Position numbers and translations under genes: made by a program. A stretch of 64,000 nt of DNA from Mycolicibacterium austroafricanum (GTDB lineage Bacteria; Actinomycetota; Actinomycetes; Mycobacteriales; Mycobacteriaceae), in assembly GCF_000612725.1 (NCBI RefSeq), contig NZ_HG964453.1:83010-147009 (forward strand), given 5' to 3'. This document shows, in pieces, positions 27,964-38,988 of the stretch. Position 1 is the first letter of the stretch, and each line of letters starts with the position of its first letter. A model generated the notes under the pieces. The model was not told where the DNA came from. It saw only the letters and a list, made by a program, of their open reading frames with translations, and did no database searches.

Positions 27964-29421
27964 TCACGGAAAGCGTTTGAAGCAACGCTCGGTGTCACTG
28001 AGGACACCCAGCCGGAAGGCGTCGATCCGCGAGAAACCCGACGGCACGGATTCACCGTTGACGTCGCTGGCGACCAGCCCGTTGGTGAGGATGCCGGACA
28101 CCGCCTCGTCGATGTCACCCGCGGTCAGCGCGATGGTGTCGCCGTCGGGTGTGGTGACTTCCTCGGTCATCTTGACGGTCGCGACACCCGTCAGGCACGC
28201 GGTGCGCAGGGCGGCCTCGGCGGTGTCGAGCGCCGCACCGCCGTGTTCCTGCTGGATCGCCAGCATGTAACGCGACACCAGCACCGAGTAGGCCATGTTG
28301 TCGCCGGTGGCGAGGCTACCGCCGTCCTGCGGGTCGGCCTGTGCGCCCATCTCTTCGAGCGCGGGCAGATCGACGACGATCGTGTTGGTCGCGGGACAGA
28401 ATGAGGCAGGCGGACTGGGTCGCGCGTCGGCGCAGCTCTCGGCCTCGTCGGCGTCGAAGCTCAGCGCGGGAGGGTTCTTGGGGGAGAACAGGATTCCCAT
28501 CGCGTCGATGATGGAGCGGGTCGAGTCCTCGGTGACGGGCAGCTCGCCGGTTTGGTCCTCGGGCAGCAGCACCGGCAGTTCCCCGCGCCGCTGATCGATC
28601 TCGGCGGGGTCGATGGCCGCGCATGCCGACGGGCCGTCGGTGAAGCCGAACTGGAATGCCGAAAGCCGCTCGAACGCCGTGCCGTGCTCGTCGAACCCGA
28701 CGTCGGGGTCGTTCTCGGCGAGCAGTGGATCGCGGAACGAGATGACACCGGCGAGGACGTTGTTGAGGCCCTCGCCCGTGCTCAGCGTGAATCGCGCCGA
28801 CGAGTCCTCGGCGACCCAGCGCATGTACGCACCACCGAAGCAGTCGGCCTGCTGCTCGGCGACCAGGGTGGGGGTGTCCTTCTTCGTCAGCCCGGCCAGG
28901 CGGGAGATGGCATGCCCGTATTCGTGGGCCAGCACCATGACCACGCCCATGTCGCCGTGGGCGCGCTGCAGGCCGGGCAGCAGTTCGCCGCGGTCCCAGC
29001 CGATGGTCCGGTCGGGGTAGCAGTAGCCGGCGTTGATCAGCCCATATGTGTCCTCGCCGCAGAACTCGCCGTCGAACCCGTTGGCATCCCACGAGATCAG
29101 CTCGGCCACCGGCCTGAACTTCTCGTCGAAGGTCTCCTCGTAGGCGACCGCCCAGTAGTCCTCGATATCGCTGATCGCGCTCGCGGCGAGTTCGTCGATC
29201 GCGCCGCCGTCGGTGCCCTCGACATCGCGGGCGGGCGGCTCGGCATTGGGGCGTACACCCGTCGGGCCGTCGGTGGCGGGCATGCCGGCCACCCGGAACG
29301 GGTCGTCGAACACCGAAACGGCGTTGCCCTGCAACGTCGTTGAACACGCGGTGGCCGCGAGCACCGCGCACACCGCGGCTGCGACGCCGATCCGCGTACC
29401 GGGCCTTCTCGACGGGCTCAT
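27964..29421 (-). CDS. lipoprotein zinc metallopeptidase (HEYGH motif)
   Basis: This 485-aa protein has a lipoprotein signal peptide with lipobox LAATACS (Cys about residue 26), so it should be anchored outside the cytoplasmic membrane. A gluzincin-type HExxH motif occurs in MVLAHEYGHAISRLAG, and a candidate third ligand in AEQQADCFGGAYMRW. This resembles the neutral zinc metallopeptidase family. The rest is acidic, with several cysteines. It lies between glgP and dinG, a place where I recall no such gene in M. tuberculosis. Substrate and role are unknown. Confidence 0.82.
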   Translation of the reverse strand: MSPSRRPGTRIGVAAAVCAVLAATACSTTLQGNAVSVFDDPFRVAGMPATDGPTGVRPNAEPPARDVEGTDGGAIDELAASAISDIEDYWAVAYEETFDEKFRPVAELISWDANGFDGEFCGEDTYGLINAGYCYPDRTIGWDRGELLPGLQRAHGDMGVVMVLAHEYGHAISRLAGLTKKDTPTLVAEQQADCFGGAYMRWVAEDSSARFTLSTGEGLNNVLAGVISFRDPLLAENDPDVGFDEHGTAFERLSAFQFGFTDGPSACAAIDPAEIDQRRGELPVLLPEDQTGELPVTEDSTRSIIDAMGILFSPKNPPALSFDADEAESCADARPSPPASFCPATNTIVVDLPALEEMGAQADPQDGGSLATGDNMAYSVLVSRYMLAIQQEHGGAALDTAEAALRTACLTGVATVKMTEEVTTPDGDTIALTAGDIDEAVSGILTNGLVASDVNGESVPSGFSRIDAFRLGVLSDTERCFKRFP

Positions 29422-29530
29422 GAACGCCGCCTTTCGGTCGTGGCCGCGGCGGCGTGGTGGCCGGCGACCGAACTCCTCGACAGGATAATGAACTCACGGC
29501 ACTGACCGCTGGTATCCGGCCGGTCCGGTG

Positions 29531-31531
29531 TCAGTTTGGGGCGCGCAGCCGCTGCAGGGCGGCGCGCACCGCCGCACCGTCGGTCGTCGCCCAGAACGGT
29601 GGAAGGGACGCGCGCAGGAACCCGCTGTAGCGGGCGGTGGCCATCCGCGAATCGAGCACCGCCACCACGCCACGGTCGTCGACGTGACGCAACAGCCTGC
29701 CCGCGCCCTGGGCCAACAACAGCGCCGCGTGGCTGGCCGCCACGGCCATGAAGCCGTTGCCGCCCCGCGCGGCCACCGCGCGCTGCCTGGCGGTGAGCAG
29801 CGGATCGTCGGGGCGGGGGAACGGGATCCGGTCGATCAGCACGAGCGACAGCGACGGGCCGGGCACGTCGACGCCCTGCCACAGCGACAACGTGCCGAAC
29901 AGCGACGTCTGTGCGTCGTCGGCGAAGCGCTGCACCAGCGCCGAGGTGGTGTCCTCGCCCTGGCACAGCACCGGCGTCGCCAGCCGCTCGCGCATCACCT
30001 CGGCGGCGGCCTTCGCCGCGCGCATCGACGAGAACAGGCCCAGTGTGCGGCCGTCGGCGGCCTCGATCAGTCCGGCGATCTCATCGAGCTGCTCGGCCGA
30101 GCCCGTCCCGTCGCGGCCCGGGGGCGGCAGGTGGGCGGCGACATAGAGGATCCCCGACTTGGCGTGGTCGAACGGCGAACCGACGTCCAAACCCCGCCAG
30201 CCGGCGCCCTCGCCGGTTCTGTCCTGCTCCCGGTCGGCGGCCCCGGTCAGGCCCCACGCCGAGGCCATCGAGTCGAAATTGCCGCCGATGGTCAGCGTCG
30301 CCGACGTCAGCACCGCCGTCGCATGTCCGAACAGCCTGCTGCGCAACAGTCCCGCCACCGACAGCGGCGCGACCCGGAGCAGGGCGCGGCCCCCCGACCG
30401 GGCGTCCTCGATGTGGTCGAGCCAGACGACGTCGGTGCGGTCGGGGATGGCGGGGACGAACGAGTCGAGGATCCGTGAGGCGGTGTCGCCGACCTCCGAC
30501 AGCGCGGTGGCCGCTTCGGCCCGTGCCGACGTGGTCTTCGGATCGTTGGGGGCGGTGTCGACGGCGGTGCGGGCGGCGTGCGCGGCGTCGCGCAACGCCG
30601 CCAGGTAGCTGGCCAGCTCCTCGTCGAGAACGTCGATACGGCCGGGGCGGGCTTCGAAGATCGCCGCAGAGAACGTCGCTGTCGCCGCCTCCAACCGTTC
30701 GGCGAGCTCGGGGGCCACGATCCGGGCCGCCCGCCGGTGCGCGACGCCGAGTGACGTCGCGGACAGCTCCGCGGTCGCCACGCCGGTGACCCGGTCCACC
30801 AGTTCGTGTGCCTCGTCGACGACGAGCAGGTCGTGTTCGGGCAGCACGTTGGCATCCCCGATGGCGTCGATCGCCAGCAGCGCGTGGTTGGTGACGACGA
30901 TGTCGGCGTCGCCGGCCCGGCCTCGCGCGCGTTCGGAGAAGCAGTCGGTGCCGAACGGGCAGCGCGACACCCCGATGCATTCGCGTGCCGACACGCTGAC
31001 CTGTGACCACGACCGGTCCGCGACACCCGGCTTCAGCTCGTCGCGATCACCGGTCGCCGTCGTCTCCGACCACTCGGTGAGGCGCTGGACGTCACGGCCC
31101 AGCGCGCTGCTCGCCACCGGGGAGAACAGTTCCTCCTGTGGCACATCGTCGGGTTCGCTGCCCGCGGAGCCGTTGTGGATCTTGTTGAGGCACAGGTAGT
31201 TTCCCCGGCCTTTCAGCAGTGCGAAGGTGGGCCGGCGGGGCAGCACGTCCGCCAGCGAGTCGGCGAGCCGGGGCAGGTCGCGGTCGACCAGTTGCCGCTG
31301 CAGCGCGATCGTCGCCGTCGAGACCACCACCGGGCGGCTCTCGTCCAGCGCGTGGGCGATCGCCGGCACCAGGTAGGCCAGCGATTTGCCGGTTCCGGTG
31401 CCGGCCTGCACGGCGAGATGCCTGCCGCTGGTGAACGCCTGCGCGACCGCCTCGGCCATCGCGATCTGGCCGTCGCGGCTGGCGCCTCCCAGCGCCTCGA
31501 CCGCGGTGGCCAACAAATCGGCGACCTCCAC
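29531..31531 (-). CDS. dinG: ATP-dependent DNA helicase DinG (XPD-like, Fe-S)
   Basis: This 666-aa superfamily 2 helicase has Walker A AVQAGTGTGKSLAYLVPA and Walker B LLVVDEAHELVD (DEAH). Four cysteines between them (one in GNYLCLNK and three in ECIGVSRCPFGTDC) should hold the [4Fe-4S] cluster. The C-terminal motif VI region appears as QGAGRLLRHVDDRG. It unwinds DNA 5' to 3' and can act on R-loops or G-quadruplexes. The GTG start lies 6 nt after the pncB stop, so the two are an operon, as recalled for Rv1330c-Rv1329c. Confidence 0.92.
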   Translation of the reverse strand: MEVADLLATAVEALGGASRDGQIAMAEAVAQAFTSGRHLAVQAGTGTGKSLAYLVPAIAHALDESRPVVVSTATIALQRQLVDRDLPRLADSLADVLPRRPTFALLKGRGNYLCLNKIHNGSAGSEPDDVPQEELFSPVASSALGRDVQRLTEWSETTATGDRDELKPGVADRSWSQVSVSARECIGVSRCPFGTDCFSERARGRAGDADIVVTNHALLAIDAIGDANVLPEHDLLVVDEAHELVDRVTGVATAELSATSLGVAHRRAARIVAPELAERLEAATATFSAAIFEARPGRIDVLDEELASYLAALRDAAHAARTAVDTAPNDPKTTSARAEAATALSEVGDTASRILDSFVPAIPDRTDVVWLDHIEDARSGGRALLRVAPLSVAGLLRSRLFGHATAVLTSATLTIGGNFDSMASAWGLTGAADREQDRTGEGAGWRGLDVGSPFDHAKSGILYVAAHLPPPGRDGTGSAEQLDEIAGLIEAADGRTLGLFSSMRAAKAAAEVMRERLATPVLCQGEDTTSALVQRFADDAQTSLFGTLSLWQGVDVPGPSLSLVLIDRIPFPRPDDPLLTARQRAVAARGGNGFMAVAASHAALLLAQGAGRLLRHVDDRGVVAVLDSRMATARYSGFLRASLPPFWATTDGAAVRAALQRLRAPN

Positions 31532-31537
31532 CGGCGT

Positions 31538-32902
31538 CTACACCCGGCCGCGCCGGGGCGCGACCATCCGGGTCGGGACCGCGGCGTCACCCCTCGACAG
31601 GCTCAGTCCGTCCCACGGAAGGCTGAGCAGACCGTCGCCGACCCGGGTACGGGCGGCGGCCAGACCGATGTCGGCGACCGGCTCACCCGCGCGCATCAGC
31701 GGCACCGTCAGGGTGCGCGCTTCCAGATCGACCGGATGCGGCGGCGGATCGCCGGCGGGATACACGACTTCCTCGACGATGGTGCCCGACTTCTTCGCCA
31801 GCCTCGACGCCTGTTTGCGTCCGCCGTGAGATTCCTTGTGGCTGCTGCGCTTCTCGACCGGGATGCCGTCGACCTCGACGAGCTTGTAGACCATCCCCGC
31901 GGTCGGCGCCCCCGACCCGGTGACCACCGAAGTGCCCACCCCGTAGACGTCGACGGGCTCGGCGCGCAACGCGGCGATCGAGAACTCGTCGAGATCGCCC
32001 GACACCACGATCCGGGTCTGGGTCGCTCCGAGGCCGTCCAGCTGATCGCGGACCTGGCGGGCCAGCACGCCGAGGTCGCCGGAGTCGATACGTACGGCAC
32101 CCAGCCGGGTACCCGCGACCTCCACCGCATTGGCCACGCCGGCGGTGATGTCGTAGGTGTCGACGAGCAGGGTGGTGCCGACGCCCAGGACGTCCACCTG
32201 GGCCCGGAAAGCCGACTTCTCCCAGTCCGACGGGGTTCCGCCGTCGGTCGTGTGCAGCAGCGTGAAGGCGTGCGCACTGGTACCGAGTGCGGGCACGCCG
32301 TGGCGGCGCTCGGCTTCGAGGTTCGACGAACCGGTGAAGCCGGCGAGGTAGGCCGCGCGTGCCGCGGCGACGGCGGCCTGTTCGTGGGTGCGCCGCGATC
32401 CCATCTCGATCAACGGGCGGCCGGCGGCGGCGCTGACCATGCGTGCGGCAGCCGAAGCGACGGCGGTGTCGTGATTGAAGATCGACAGTGCCAGCGTCTC
32501 GAGCAGCACGCATTCACCGAATGTGCCGTGCACCGACAGCACGGGGGAGCCGGGGAAGTACAGCTCGCCTTCGCCGTAACCGTCCACATCGCCGGTGAAC
32601 CGGTAGTCGGCCAGGTAGTCCAAGGTGGCGCTGTCGAGGAAGCCGTCGAGGGCGGTCAACTCCGCATCGTCGAATCTGAACGCCTGCAATGCTTCCACGA
32701 ATCGGGCCGTGCCCGCGGTGACGCCGTAGCGCCTGCCGTCGGGCAGACGGCGTGCGAAGACCTCGAAGGTGGCGCGCCGGTGTGCCGTGCCGTCCCGCAA
32801 CGCGGCGGCGAGCATCGTCAGTTCGTACTTGTCGGTGAGCATTGCCATGGAGAGGCCGGATAGGCCCGACATGTCCGACAGGTCCGGAGACGAGGGAGTC
32901 AC
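31538..32902 (-). CDS. pncB: nicotinate phosphoribosyltransferase
   Basis: This 454-aa enzyme makes nicotinate mononucleotide from nicotinate, PRPP and ATP in NAD salvage. It closely follows PncB1 as I recall it: [41 protein letters not shown] and [39 protein letters not shown] supplies the phosphate-binding region. I favour the GTG at 32902 because TACGGT plus 6 nt precedes it, a leaderless arrangement; ATGs at 32872 and 32848 lack ribosome sites. The N-terminal stretch carries a short [13 protein letters not shown] repeat. It is divergent from clpS. Confidence 0.92.
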   Translation of the reverse strand: MTPSSPDLSDMSGLSGLSMAMLTDKYELTMLAAALRDGTAHRRATFEVFARRLPDGRRYGVTAGTARFVEALQAFRFDDAELTALDGFLDSATLDYLADYRFTGDVDGYGEGELYFPGSPVLSVHGTFGECVLLETLALSIFNHDTAVASAAARMVSAAAGRPLIEMGSRRTHEQAAVAAARAAYLAGFTGSSNLEAERRHGVPALGTSAHAFTLLHTTDGGTPSDWEKSAFRAQVDVLGVGTTLLVDTYDITAGVANAVEVAGTRLGAVRIDSGDLGVLARQVRDQLDGLGATQTRIVVSGDLDEFSIAALRAEPVDVYGVGTSVVTGSGAPTAGMVYKLVEVDGIPVEKRSSHKESHGGRKQASRLAKKSGTIVEEVVYPAGDPPPHPVDLEARTLTVPLMRAGEPVADIGLAAARTRVGDGLLSLPWDGLSLSRGDAAVPTRMVAPRRGRV

Positions 32903-32908
32903 CGCCTC

Positions 32909-32960
32909 ACCGTATCGGTTCGAGGGACGGTCGGGACCCACGTATCGGCCCCGGTATCCT
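32909..32960. promoter_or_regulatory. divergent leaderless promoters of pncB and clpS
   Basis: On the - strand TACGGT (32914-32909) is 6 nt from the pncB GTG. On the + strand TATCCT (32955-32960) is 6 nt from the clpS ATG. Both genes lack ribosome-binding sites and both match TAnnnT-N6-start. The two -10 boxes are only about 40 bp apart, so the -35 regions overlap. Confidence 0.65.
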
Positions 32961-32966
32961 GGCCAC

Positions 32967-33269
32967 ATGGTGACGCCGGCGAAGGCCAGACCGGGGACTC
33001 GCGAAGACCGTGACGTGCGCGAGGACGCCACCACCGACGCCCCGTGGGTGACCATCGTCTGGGACGACCCGGTGAATCTGATGACGTACGTGACCTACGT
33101 GTTCCAGAAGCTGTTCGGCTACAGCGAACCGCATGCCACCAAGTTGATGATGCAGGTCCACAACGAGGGCAAGGCGGTGGTCTCGGCGGGTAGCCGCGAG
33201 TCGATGGAGGTCGACGTGACCAGGCTCCACGCCGCAGGGCTGTGGGCGACACTGCAACAGGACCGCTGA
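32967..33269 (+). CDS. clpS: ATP-dependent Clp protease adaptor ClpS
   Basis: This 100-aa protein has the ClpS core [27 protein letters not shown] followed by [17 protein letters not shown]. This hydrophobic pocket reads N-degron residues and hands substrates to the Clp unfoldase. A variable acidic N-terminal tail precedes the core. The ATG at 32967 sits 6 nt after a TATCCT -10 and is probably leaderless; an in-frame GTG follows immediately. It is the first gene of a tight run through DUF2017 and the S58 peptidase. This is the Rv1331 homologue. Confidence 0.94.
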   Translation: MVTPAKARPGTREDRDVREDATTDAPWVTIVWDDPVNLMTYVTYVFQKLFGYSEPHATKLMMQVHNEGKAVVSAGSRESMEVDVTRLHAAGLWATLQQDR

Positions 33270-33276
33270 AGACACT

Positions 33277-33861
33277 GTGCGTAAATGGAAGCGGGTCGAG
33301 GGCGCCGGCGGCCCGCGGTTTCGGTCGGCACTGGCTGCTCACGAGGCGGAGCTGCTGAGCAGCCTGGTCACCTCTCTACTGGGAATGTTGGACGACCGCG
33401 AGGCCTCGGCGCCGGTCGACGAACTCGCCGAGATAACCGGGATGCGGACCGGGAATTCCGTTCCCCCGCAAGACGATACGCTCAAGAGGTTGTTGCCGGA
33501 CTTCTACCGGCCCGCCACCGAGCATCCGGCCGGTTCAGGCACCGCGGAAAGCCTCAACAGCGCGTTGCGCAGCCTGCATGAACCCGCCATCCTCGACGCC
33601 AAACGTGAAGCGGCGCAACGCTTGCTGGACACAGTGCCGGCCGGTGGCGGCAAATTCGAACTGTCCGAGGACGACGCGCACGCCTGGGCGGCAGCGGTCA
33701 ACGACGTCCGGTTGGCGCTGGGCACGATGCTCGACGTCGGCTCCGACGGGCCCGACCACCTGCCGGGAGACCACCCCATGGCCGGACACCTCGACGTGTA
33801 CCAGTGGCTGACCGTGCTGCAGGAGTATCTGGTGGTCTGCCTCATGGGAAACAACAGGTGA
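33277..33861 (+). CDS. DUF2017 family protein
   Basis: This 194-aa acidic, mostly helical protein (VRKWKRVEGAGGPRFRSALA, then FYRPATEHPAG, and VNDVRLALGTMLD near the end) fits the actinobacterial DUF2017 family. Its function is unknown. It starts at GTG 33277, 7 nt after clpS, and its stop overlaps the next GTG. The conserved link to clpS (Rv1331-Rv1332) suggests a role in protein quality control, but that is guilt by association. Confidence 0.85.
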   Translation: MRKWKRVEGAGGPRFRSALAAHEAELLSSLVTSLLGMLDDREASAPVDELAEITGMRTGNSVPPQDDTLKRLLPDFYRPATEHPAGSGTAESLNSALRSLHEPAILDAKREAAQRLLDTVPAGGGKFELSEDDAHAWAAAVNDVRLALGTMLDVGSDGPDHLPGDHPMAGHLDVYQWLTVLQEYLVVCLMGNNR

Positions 33862-34880
33862 GCGGGTCGATCACCGACGTCGGCGGTATCCGTGTCGGCC
33901 ATCATCACCGACTCGACGACGACGCCGGGATGGGTTCGGGTTGGGCGACAGGCACCACCGTCGTGCTCACCCCGCCAGGCACCGTCGGAGCGGTGGACGG
34001 TCGCGGCGGCGCCCCGGGAACCCGGGAGACCGACCTGCTCGACCCCAGCAACTCGGTGCGCCACGTCGACGCCGTGGTGCTCACCGGGGGCAGTGCGTTC
34101 GGCCTCGCGGCCGCCGACGGTGTGATGACGTGGCTCGAAGAGCAGAACCGGGGTGTGGCGCTGGACGGGGGTGTGGTGCCCATCGTTCCCGCCGCGGTGA
34201 TCTTCGACCTTCCGGTCGGCGGCTGGAAGTGCCGTCCGGACGCCGACTTCGGTTATCGGGCCGCCGCCGCTGCGGGTACCGATGCGGGGATCGGCACCGT
34301 GGGTGCAGGTGTCGGCGCGCGGGCCGGCGTCCTCAAGGGCGGCGTCGGGACGGCGTCGGTCACATTGGAGTCCGGGGTGACCGTCGGCGCGCTGGTGGTC
34401 GTCAACTCGGCGGGCGACGTCATCGATCCCGGCTCCGGCCTGCCCTGGCAGGCCTCGCACGTCGAGGAGTTCGGGCTGGTGCGCCCGCCCGCGGACGAGC
34501 TGGCTGCCTACGCCGATCGCCACGGCGAGCTCGGCCTGCTCAACACCACGATCGCGGTGGTGGCCACCGACGCCGCGCTGAGCAAGGCGGCCTGTCGCCG
34601 GGTGGCGGTGGCGGCTCAGGACGGGCTGGCCCGCACCATCAACCCGTGCCACACCCCGCTGGACGGTGACACGGTGTTCGCGCTGGCCACCGGCGCGGTC
34701 GAGGTGAACCCGGACCCGACCACCCCGGCGTCGATGACGCCCGAGCTGCCTCTGGTCACGGCAGTGGGCGCCGCAGCCGCCGAGGTGCTGGCCCGTGCGG
34801 TCCTGGTCGGGGTGATGGCCGCCGGCAGGGTCGCCGGAATACCGACATACCGTGGGCTGTTGCCGGGAGCGTTCGAGTGA
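33858..34880 (+). CDS. P1/S58 family peptidase (DmpA-like)
   Basis: This 340-aa protein has the N-terminal-nucleophile hydrolase layout of DmpA-type aminopeptidases: SITDVGGIRVGHHHRLDD, TGTTVVLTPPGTVGAVDGRG and VLTGGSAFGLAAADGV. LLNTTIAVVATDAALSKAAC follows the presumed autocleavage region. The family cleaves itself before a Ser/Thr to expose the nucleophile, here most likely the Thr in NTTIAVV. The GTG start overlaps the DUF2017 stop (GTGA). This is the Rv1333 homologue, in the same order before mec. The substrate is unknown. Confidence 0.87.
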   Translation: MSGSITDVGGIRVGHHHRLDDDAGMGSGWATGTTVVLTPPGTVGAVDGRGGAPGTRETDLLDPSNSVRHVDAVVLTGGSAFGLAAADGVMTWLEEQNRGVALDGGVVPIVPAAVIFDLPVGGWKCRPDADFGYRAAAAAGTDAGIGTVGAGVGARAGVLKGGVGTASVTLESGVTVGALVVVNSAGDVIDPGSGLPWQASHVEEFGLVRPPADELAAYADRHGELGLLNTTIAVVATDAALSKAACRRVAVAAQDGLARTINPCHTPLDGDTVFALATGAVEVNPDPTTPASMTPELPLVTAVGAAAAEVLARAVLVGVMAAGRVAGIPTYRGLLPGAFE

Positions 34881-34893
34881 AAGGGAGCCGGGG

Positions 34894-35307
34894 TTGCTGA
34901 CGATTCGTGCCGACCTGGTCGACGCCATGGTCAGCCATGCCCGCGCCGACCATCCCGACGAGGCGTGCGGCATCATCGCCGGGCCGGAGGGTTCCGATCG
35001 CCCGGAGCGGTTCATCGCGATGGTCAACGCCGAGCGCTCGCCGACGTTCTACCGGTTCGACTCGGGGGAGCAGCTCAAGGTGTGGCGCGAAATGGACCAT
35101 GCGGACGAGGCGCCCATCGTCATCTACCACTCGCACACCGCCACCGAGGCCTACCCGAGCCGCACCGACATCTCGTATGCCTCCGAGCCCGACGCCCACT
35201 ACGTCCTGGTGTCCACCCGTGACCCCGACGAACACGAGGTGCGCAGCTATCGCATCGTCGACGGCGTCGTCACCGAAGAGCCCGTCACCGTCGTCGAGCA
35301 GTACTGA
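34894..35307 (+). CDS. mec: CysO-cysteine peptidase, JAMM metalloprotease
   Basis: This 137-aa JAB1/MPN+ protease has E23, H79-x-H81 and D92 in the JAMM pattern (IYHSHTATEAYPSRTDISYA). It frees cysteine from the CysO-cysteine conjugate in the O-phosphoserine route to cysteine. TTG at 34894 is chosen because AAGGGAG lies 6 nt upstream; a GTG at 34852 would overlap the previous gene. It is followed 22 nt later by cysO and then cysM, the full pathway set (Rv1334-1335-1336). Confidence 0.93.
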   Translation: MLTIRADLVDAMVSHARADHPDEACGIIAGPEGSDRPERFIAMVNAERSPTFYRFDSGEQLKVWREMDHADEAPIVIYHSHTATEAYPSRTDISYASEPDAHYVLVSTRDPDEHEVRSYRIVDGVVTEEPVTVVEQY

Positions 35308-35329
35308 GAAAGCAAAGAGGAGTCTGTCC

Positions 35330-35602
35330 ATGACCGTTCAGGTGTCGATCCCGACGATCCTGCGCCCGCACACCGGTGGCGAGAAGCGCGTCTCCGCCTC
35401 CGGTGACACGCTGCAGGCTGTGATCGCGGATCTGGAGGCCAACTACTCGGGGATCTCCGAGCGTCTGGTCGACAACGGCAAGCTGCACCGCTTCGTCAAC
35501 ATCTACGTCAACGACGAGGACGTCCGGTTCTCCGGCGGGCTGGACACCACGATCGCCGACGGTGACTCGGTGACGATCCTGCCTGCCGTCGCAGGAGGCT
35601 AG
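35330..35602 (+). CDS. cysO: ubiquitin-like sulfur carrier protein CysO
   Basis: This 90-aa beta-grasp protein ends in AVAGG. Its C-terminal Gly-Gly is activated to a thiocarboxylate that CysM uses as sulfur donor. The ThiS/MoaD-like core is TVQVSIPTILRPHTGG with VNIYVNDEDVRF. AGAGGAG precedes the ATG. It is placed between its protease gene mec and its synthase gene cysM. Confidence 0.94.
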   Translation: MTVQVSIPTILRPHTGGEKRVSASGDTLQAVIADLEANYSGISERLVDNGKLHRFVNIYVNDEDVRFSGGLDTTIADGDSVTILPAVAGG

Positions 35603-37244
<1,642 letters not shown>

Positions 37245-37248
<4 letters not shown>

Positions 37249-38090
37249 GCGGGCCGACCGAGCCCACCGGGATGCCCATCGGGATCTTCGATTCCGGGGT
37301 GGGCGGGCTGACGGTGGCGCGCGCGGTGATCGACCAACTGCCCGACGAAGACATCATCTACATCGGTGACACCGGCAACGGGCCGTACGGGCCGCTGACC
37401 ATCCCCGAGATCCGCGCGCACGCGCTGGCGATCGGCGACGACCTCGCCGGGCGGGGCATCAAGGCGCTGGTGATCGCGTGCAACTCCGCGTCCTCGGCCT
37501 GCCTGCGCGATGCCCGGGAGCGCTACGCGCCGATCCCGGTGGTCGAGGTGATCCTGCCCGCGGTGCGGCGCGCGGTGGCCACCACCCGCAACGGCCGCAT
37601 CGGCGTCATCGGCACCGCGGCGACGATCGCGTCGGGCGCCTACCAGGACACGTTCGCCGCTGCGCGCGACATCGAGGTGTTCGGCGTGGCCTGCCCGCGC
37701 TTCGTCGACTTCGTCGAGCGCGGCGTGACCAGCGGCCGCCAGGTGCTCGGTCTGGCCGAGGGATATCTGGAGCCGCTGCAGCGGTCCGAGGTCGACACGC
37801 TGGTGCTGGGTTGCACGCACTACCCGATGCTGTCGGGCCTGATTCAGTTGGTCATGGGCGACCACGTGACACTGGTGTCGAGCGCGGAGGAGACGGCCAA
37901 GGATCTGCTCCGGGTGCTCACCGAACGGGAGTTGCTGAAACCACACCCCGGCGACCCTGCTGTGCGGGCGCACAGGCAATTCGAGGCGACCGGGGATCCC
38001 GAGGCGTTCACCGAGCTCGCGGCTCGTTTCCTCGGTCCCACTCTGGACGGTGTCCGGCCTGTTCAGCGTCACGTCGGCACGCGAACATGA
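37245..38090 (+). CDS. murI: glutamate racemase
   Basis: This 281-aa protein makes D-glutamate for peptidoglycan using two cysteines as acid and base. Both are present: C79 in [12 protein letters not shown] and C190 in [11 protein letters not shown]. The N-terminal [17 protein letters not shown] and [13 protein letters not shown] are diagnostic. The ATG overlaps the rhomboid stop (ATGA). This is the Rv1338 homologue in the conserved order. Confidence 0.95.
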
Positions 38091-38154
38091 CGTTCGTCGC
38101 CCAAAGCGGCGATGTTTTCGCCATGCCGATCGCGGGCATGGCAAGCTAGTGGGC

Positions 38155-38922
38155 GTGCGAATCACCGTTCTCGGTTGCTCCGGCAGTGTTGTCGGTCCCG
38201 ATTCGCCCGCTTCGGGATATCTCGTCACCGCGCCCGACACCCCGCCCCTGGTGCTCGACTTCGGAGGCGGCGTCCTCGGGGCGCTGCAGCGTCATGCAGA
38301 CCCGAACTCGGTGCACGTGTTGCTGTCACATCTGCACGCCGACCATTGCCTGGATATGCCTGGGCTCTTCGTGTGGCGGCGCTACCACCCGACCCCGGCG
38401 CCGGAGCGCGGCGTCGTCTACGGCCCGGCCAACACGTGGGCGCGGTTGGGCGCCGCTTCGTCGCCCGAGGGCGGGGAGATCGACGACTTCACCGACATCT
38501 TCGAGATCCGGCACTGGCGCGACAACCAGGCCGTGGAGATCGGTTCGCTGACGGTCGTGCCGCGGTTGGTGTGCCACCCGACCGAGTCCTACGGCATGCG
38601 GATCACCGATCCGTCCGGCGCCACCCTGGTGTACAGCGGTGACACCGGATACTGCGACCAGCTCATCGAATTGGCCCGCGGCGCCGACGTCTTCCTGTGT
38701 GAGGCGTCCTGGACACATTCCCCGTCCCGTCCGCCGCGCCTGCACCTGTCGGGCACCGAAGCCGGCCGGGCGGCCGCCCGCGCGGGTGTGTCCGAGCTGC
38801 TGCTGACCCACATTCCGCCGTGGACGTCGCGGGAGGACGTCATCAGCGAGGCGAAGGCGGAATTCGACGGGCCCGTGCACGCCGTGGTGTGCAACGAGAC
38901 ATTCGAGGTCACCCGGTCCTGA
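38155..38922 (+). CDS. metallo-beta-lactamase-fold cyclic nucleotide phosphodiesterase (Rv1339-like)
   Basis: This 255-aa metallohydrolase has the motif SHLHADHCLDMPG, a second metal His in RLVCHPTESYGMR, and YSGDTGYCD with the bridging Asp. A final HIPPWTSRED completes the site. Rv1339 has been described as an atypical class II cAMP phosphodiesterase; by position and motifs this is its orthologue. It would oppose the two adenylate cyclases in the window. GTG at 38155 starts MRITVLGCSGSVVG, and no ribosome site is obvious. A 10-bp terminator-like stem follows the gene. Confidence 0.88.
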   Translation: MRITVLGCSGSVVGPDSPASGYLVTAPDTPPLVLDFGGGVLGALQRHADPNSVHVLLSHLHADHCLDMPGLFVWRRYHPTPAPERGVVYGPANTWARLGAASSPEGGEIDDFTDIFEIRHWRDNQAVEIGSLTVVPRLVCHPTESYGMRITDPSGATLVYSGDTGYCDQLIELARGADVFLCEASWTHSPSRPPRLHLSGTEAGRAAARAGVSELLLTHIPPWTSREDVISEAKAEFDGPVHAVVCNETFEVTRS

Positions 38923-38933
38923 GGGCTTCATCT

Positions 38934-38956
38934 ACAGGCCGGCTCGGCCGGCCTGT
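38934..38956 (+). terminator. hairpin after the Rv1339-like gene
   Basis: A perfect 10-bp stem, ACAGGCCGGC with GCCGGCCTGT, surrounds a TCG loop 12 nt after the stop codon. There is no T-run. It probably marks the end of the clpS/cysM/murI-side transcription and predates the IS element to its right. Confidence 0.7.
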
Positions 38957-38988
38957 CCGGCTGACCGGTTGATATGACTTGAGCTAGT

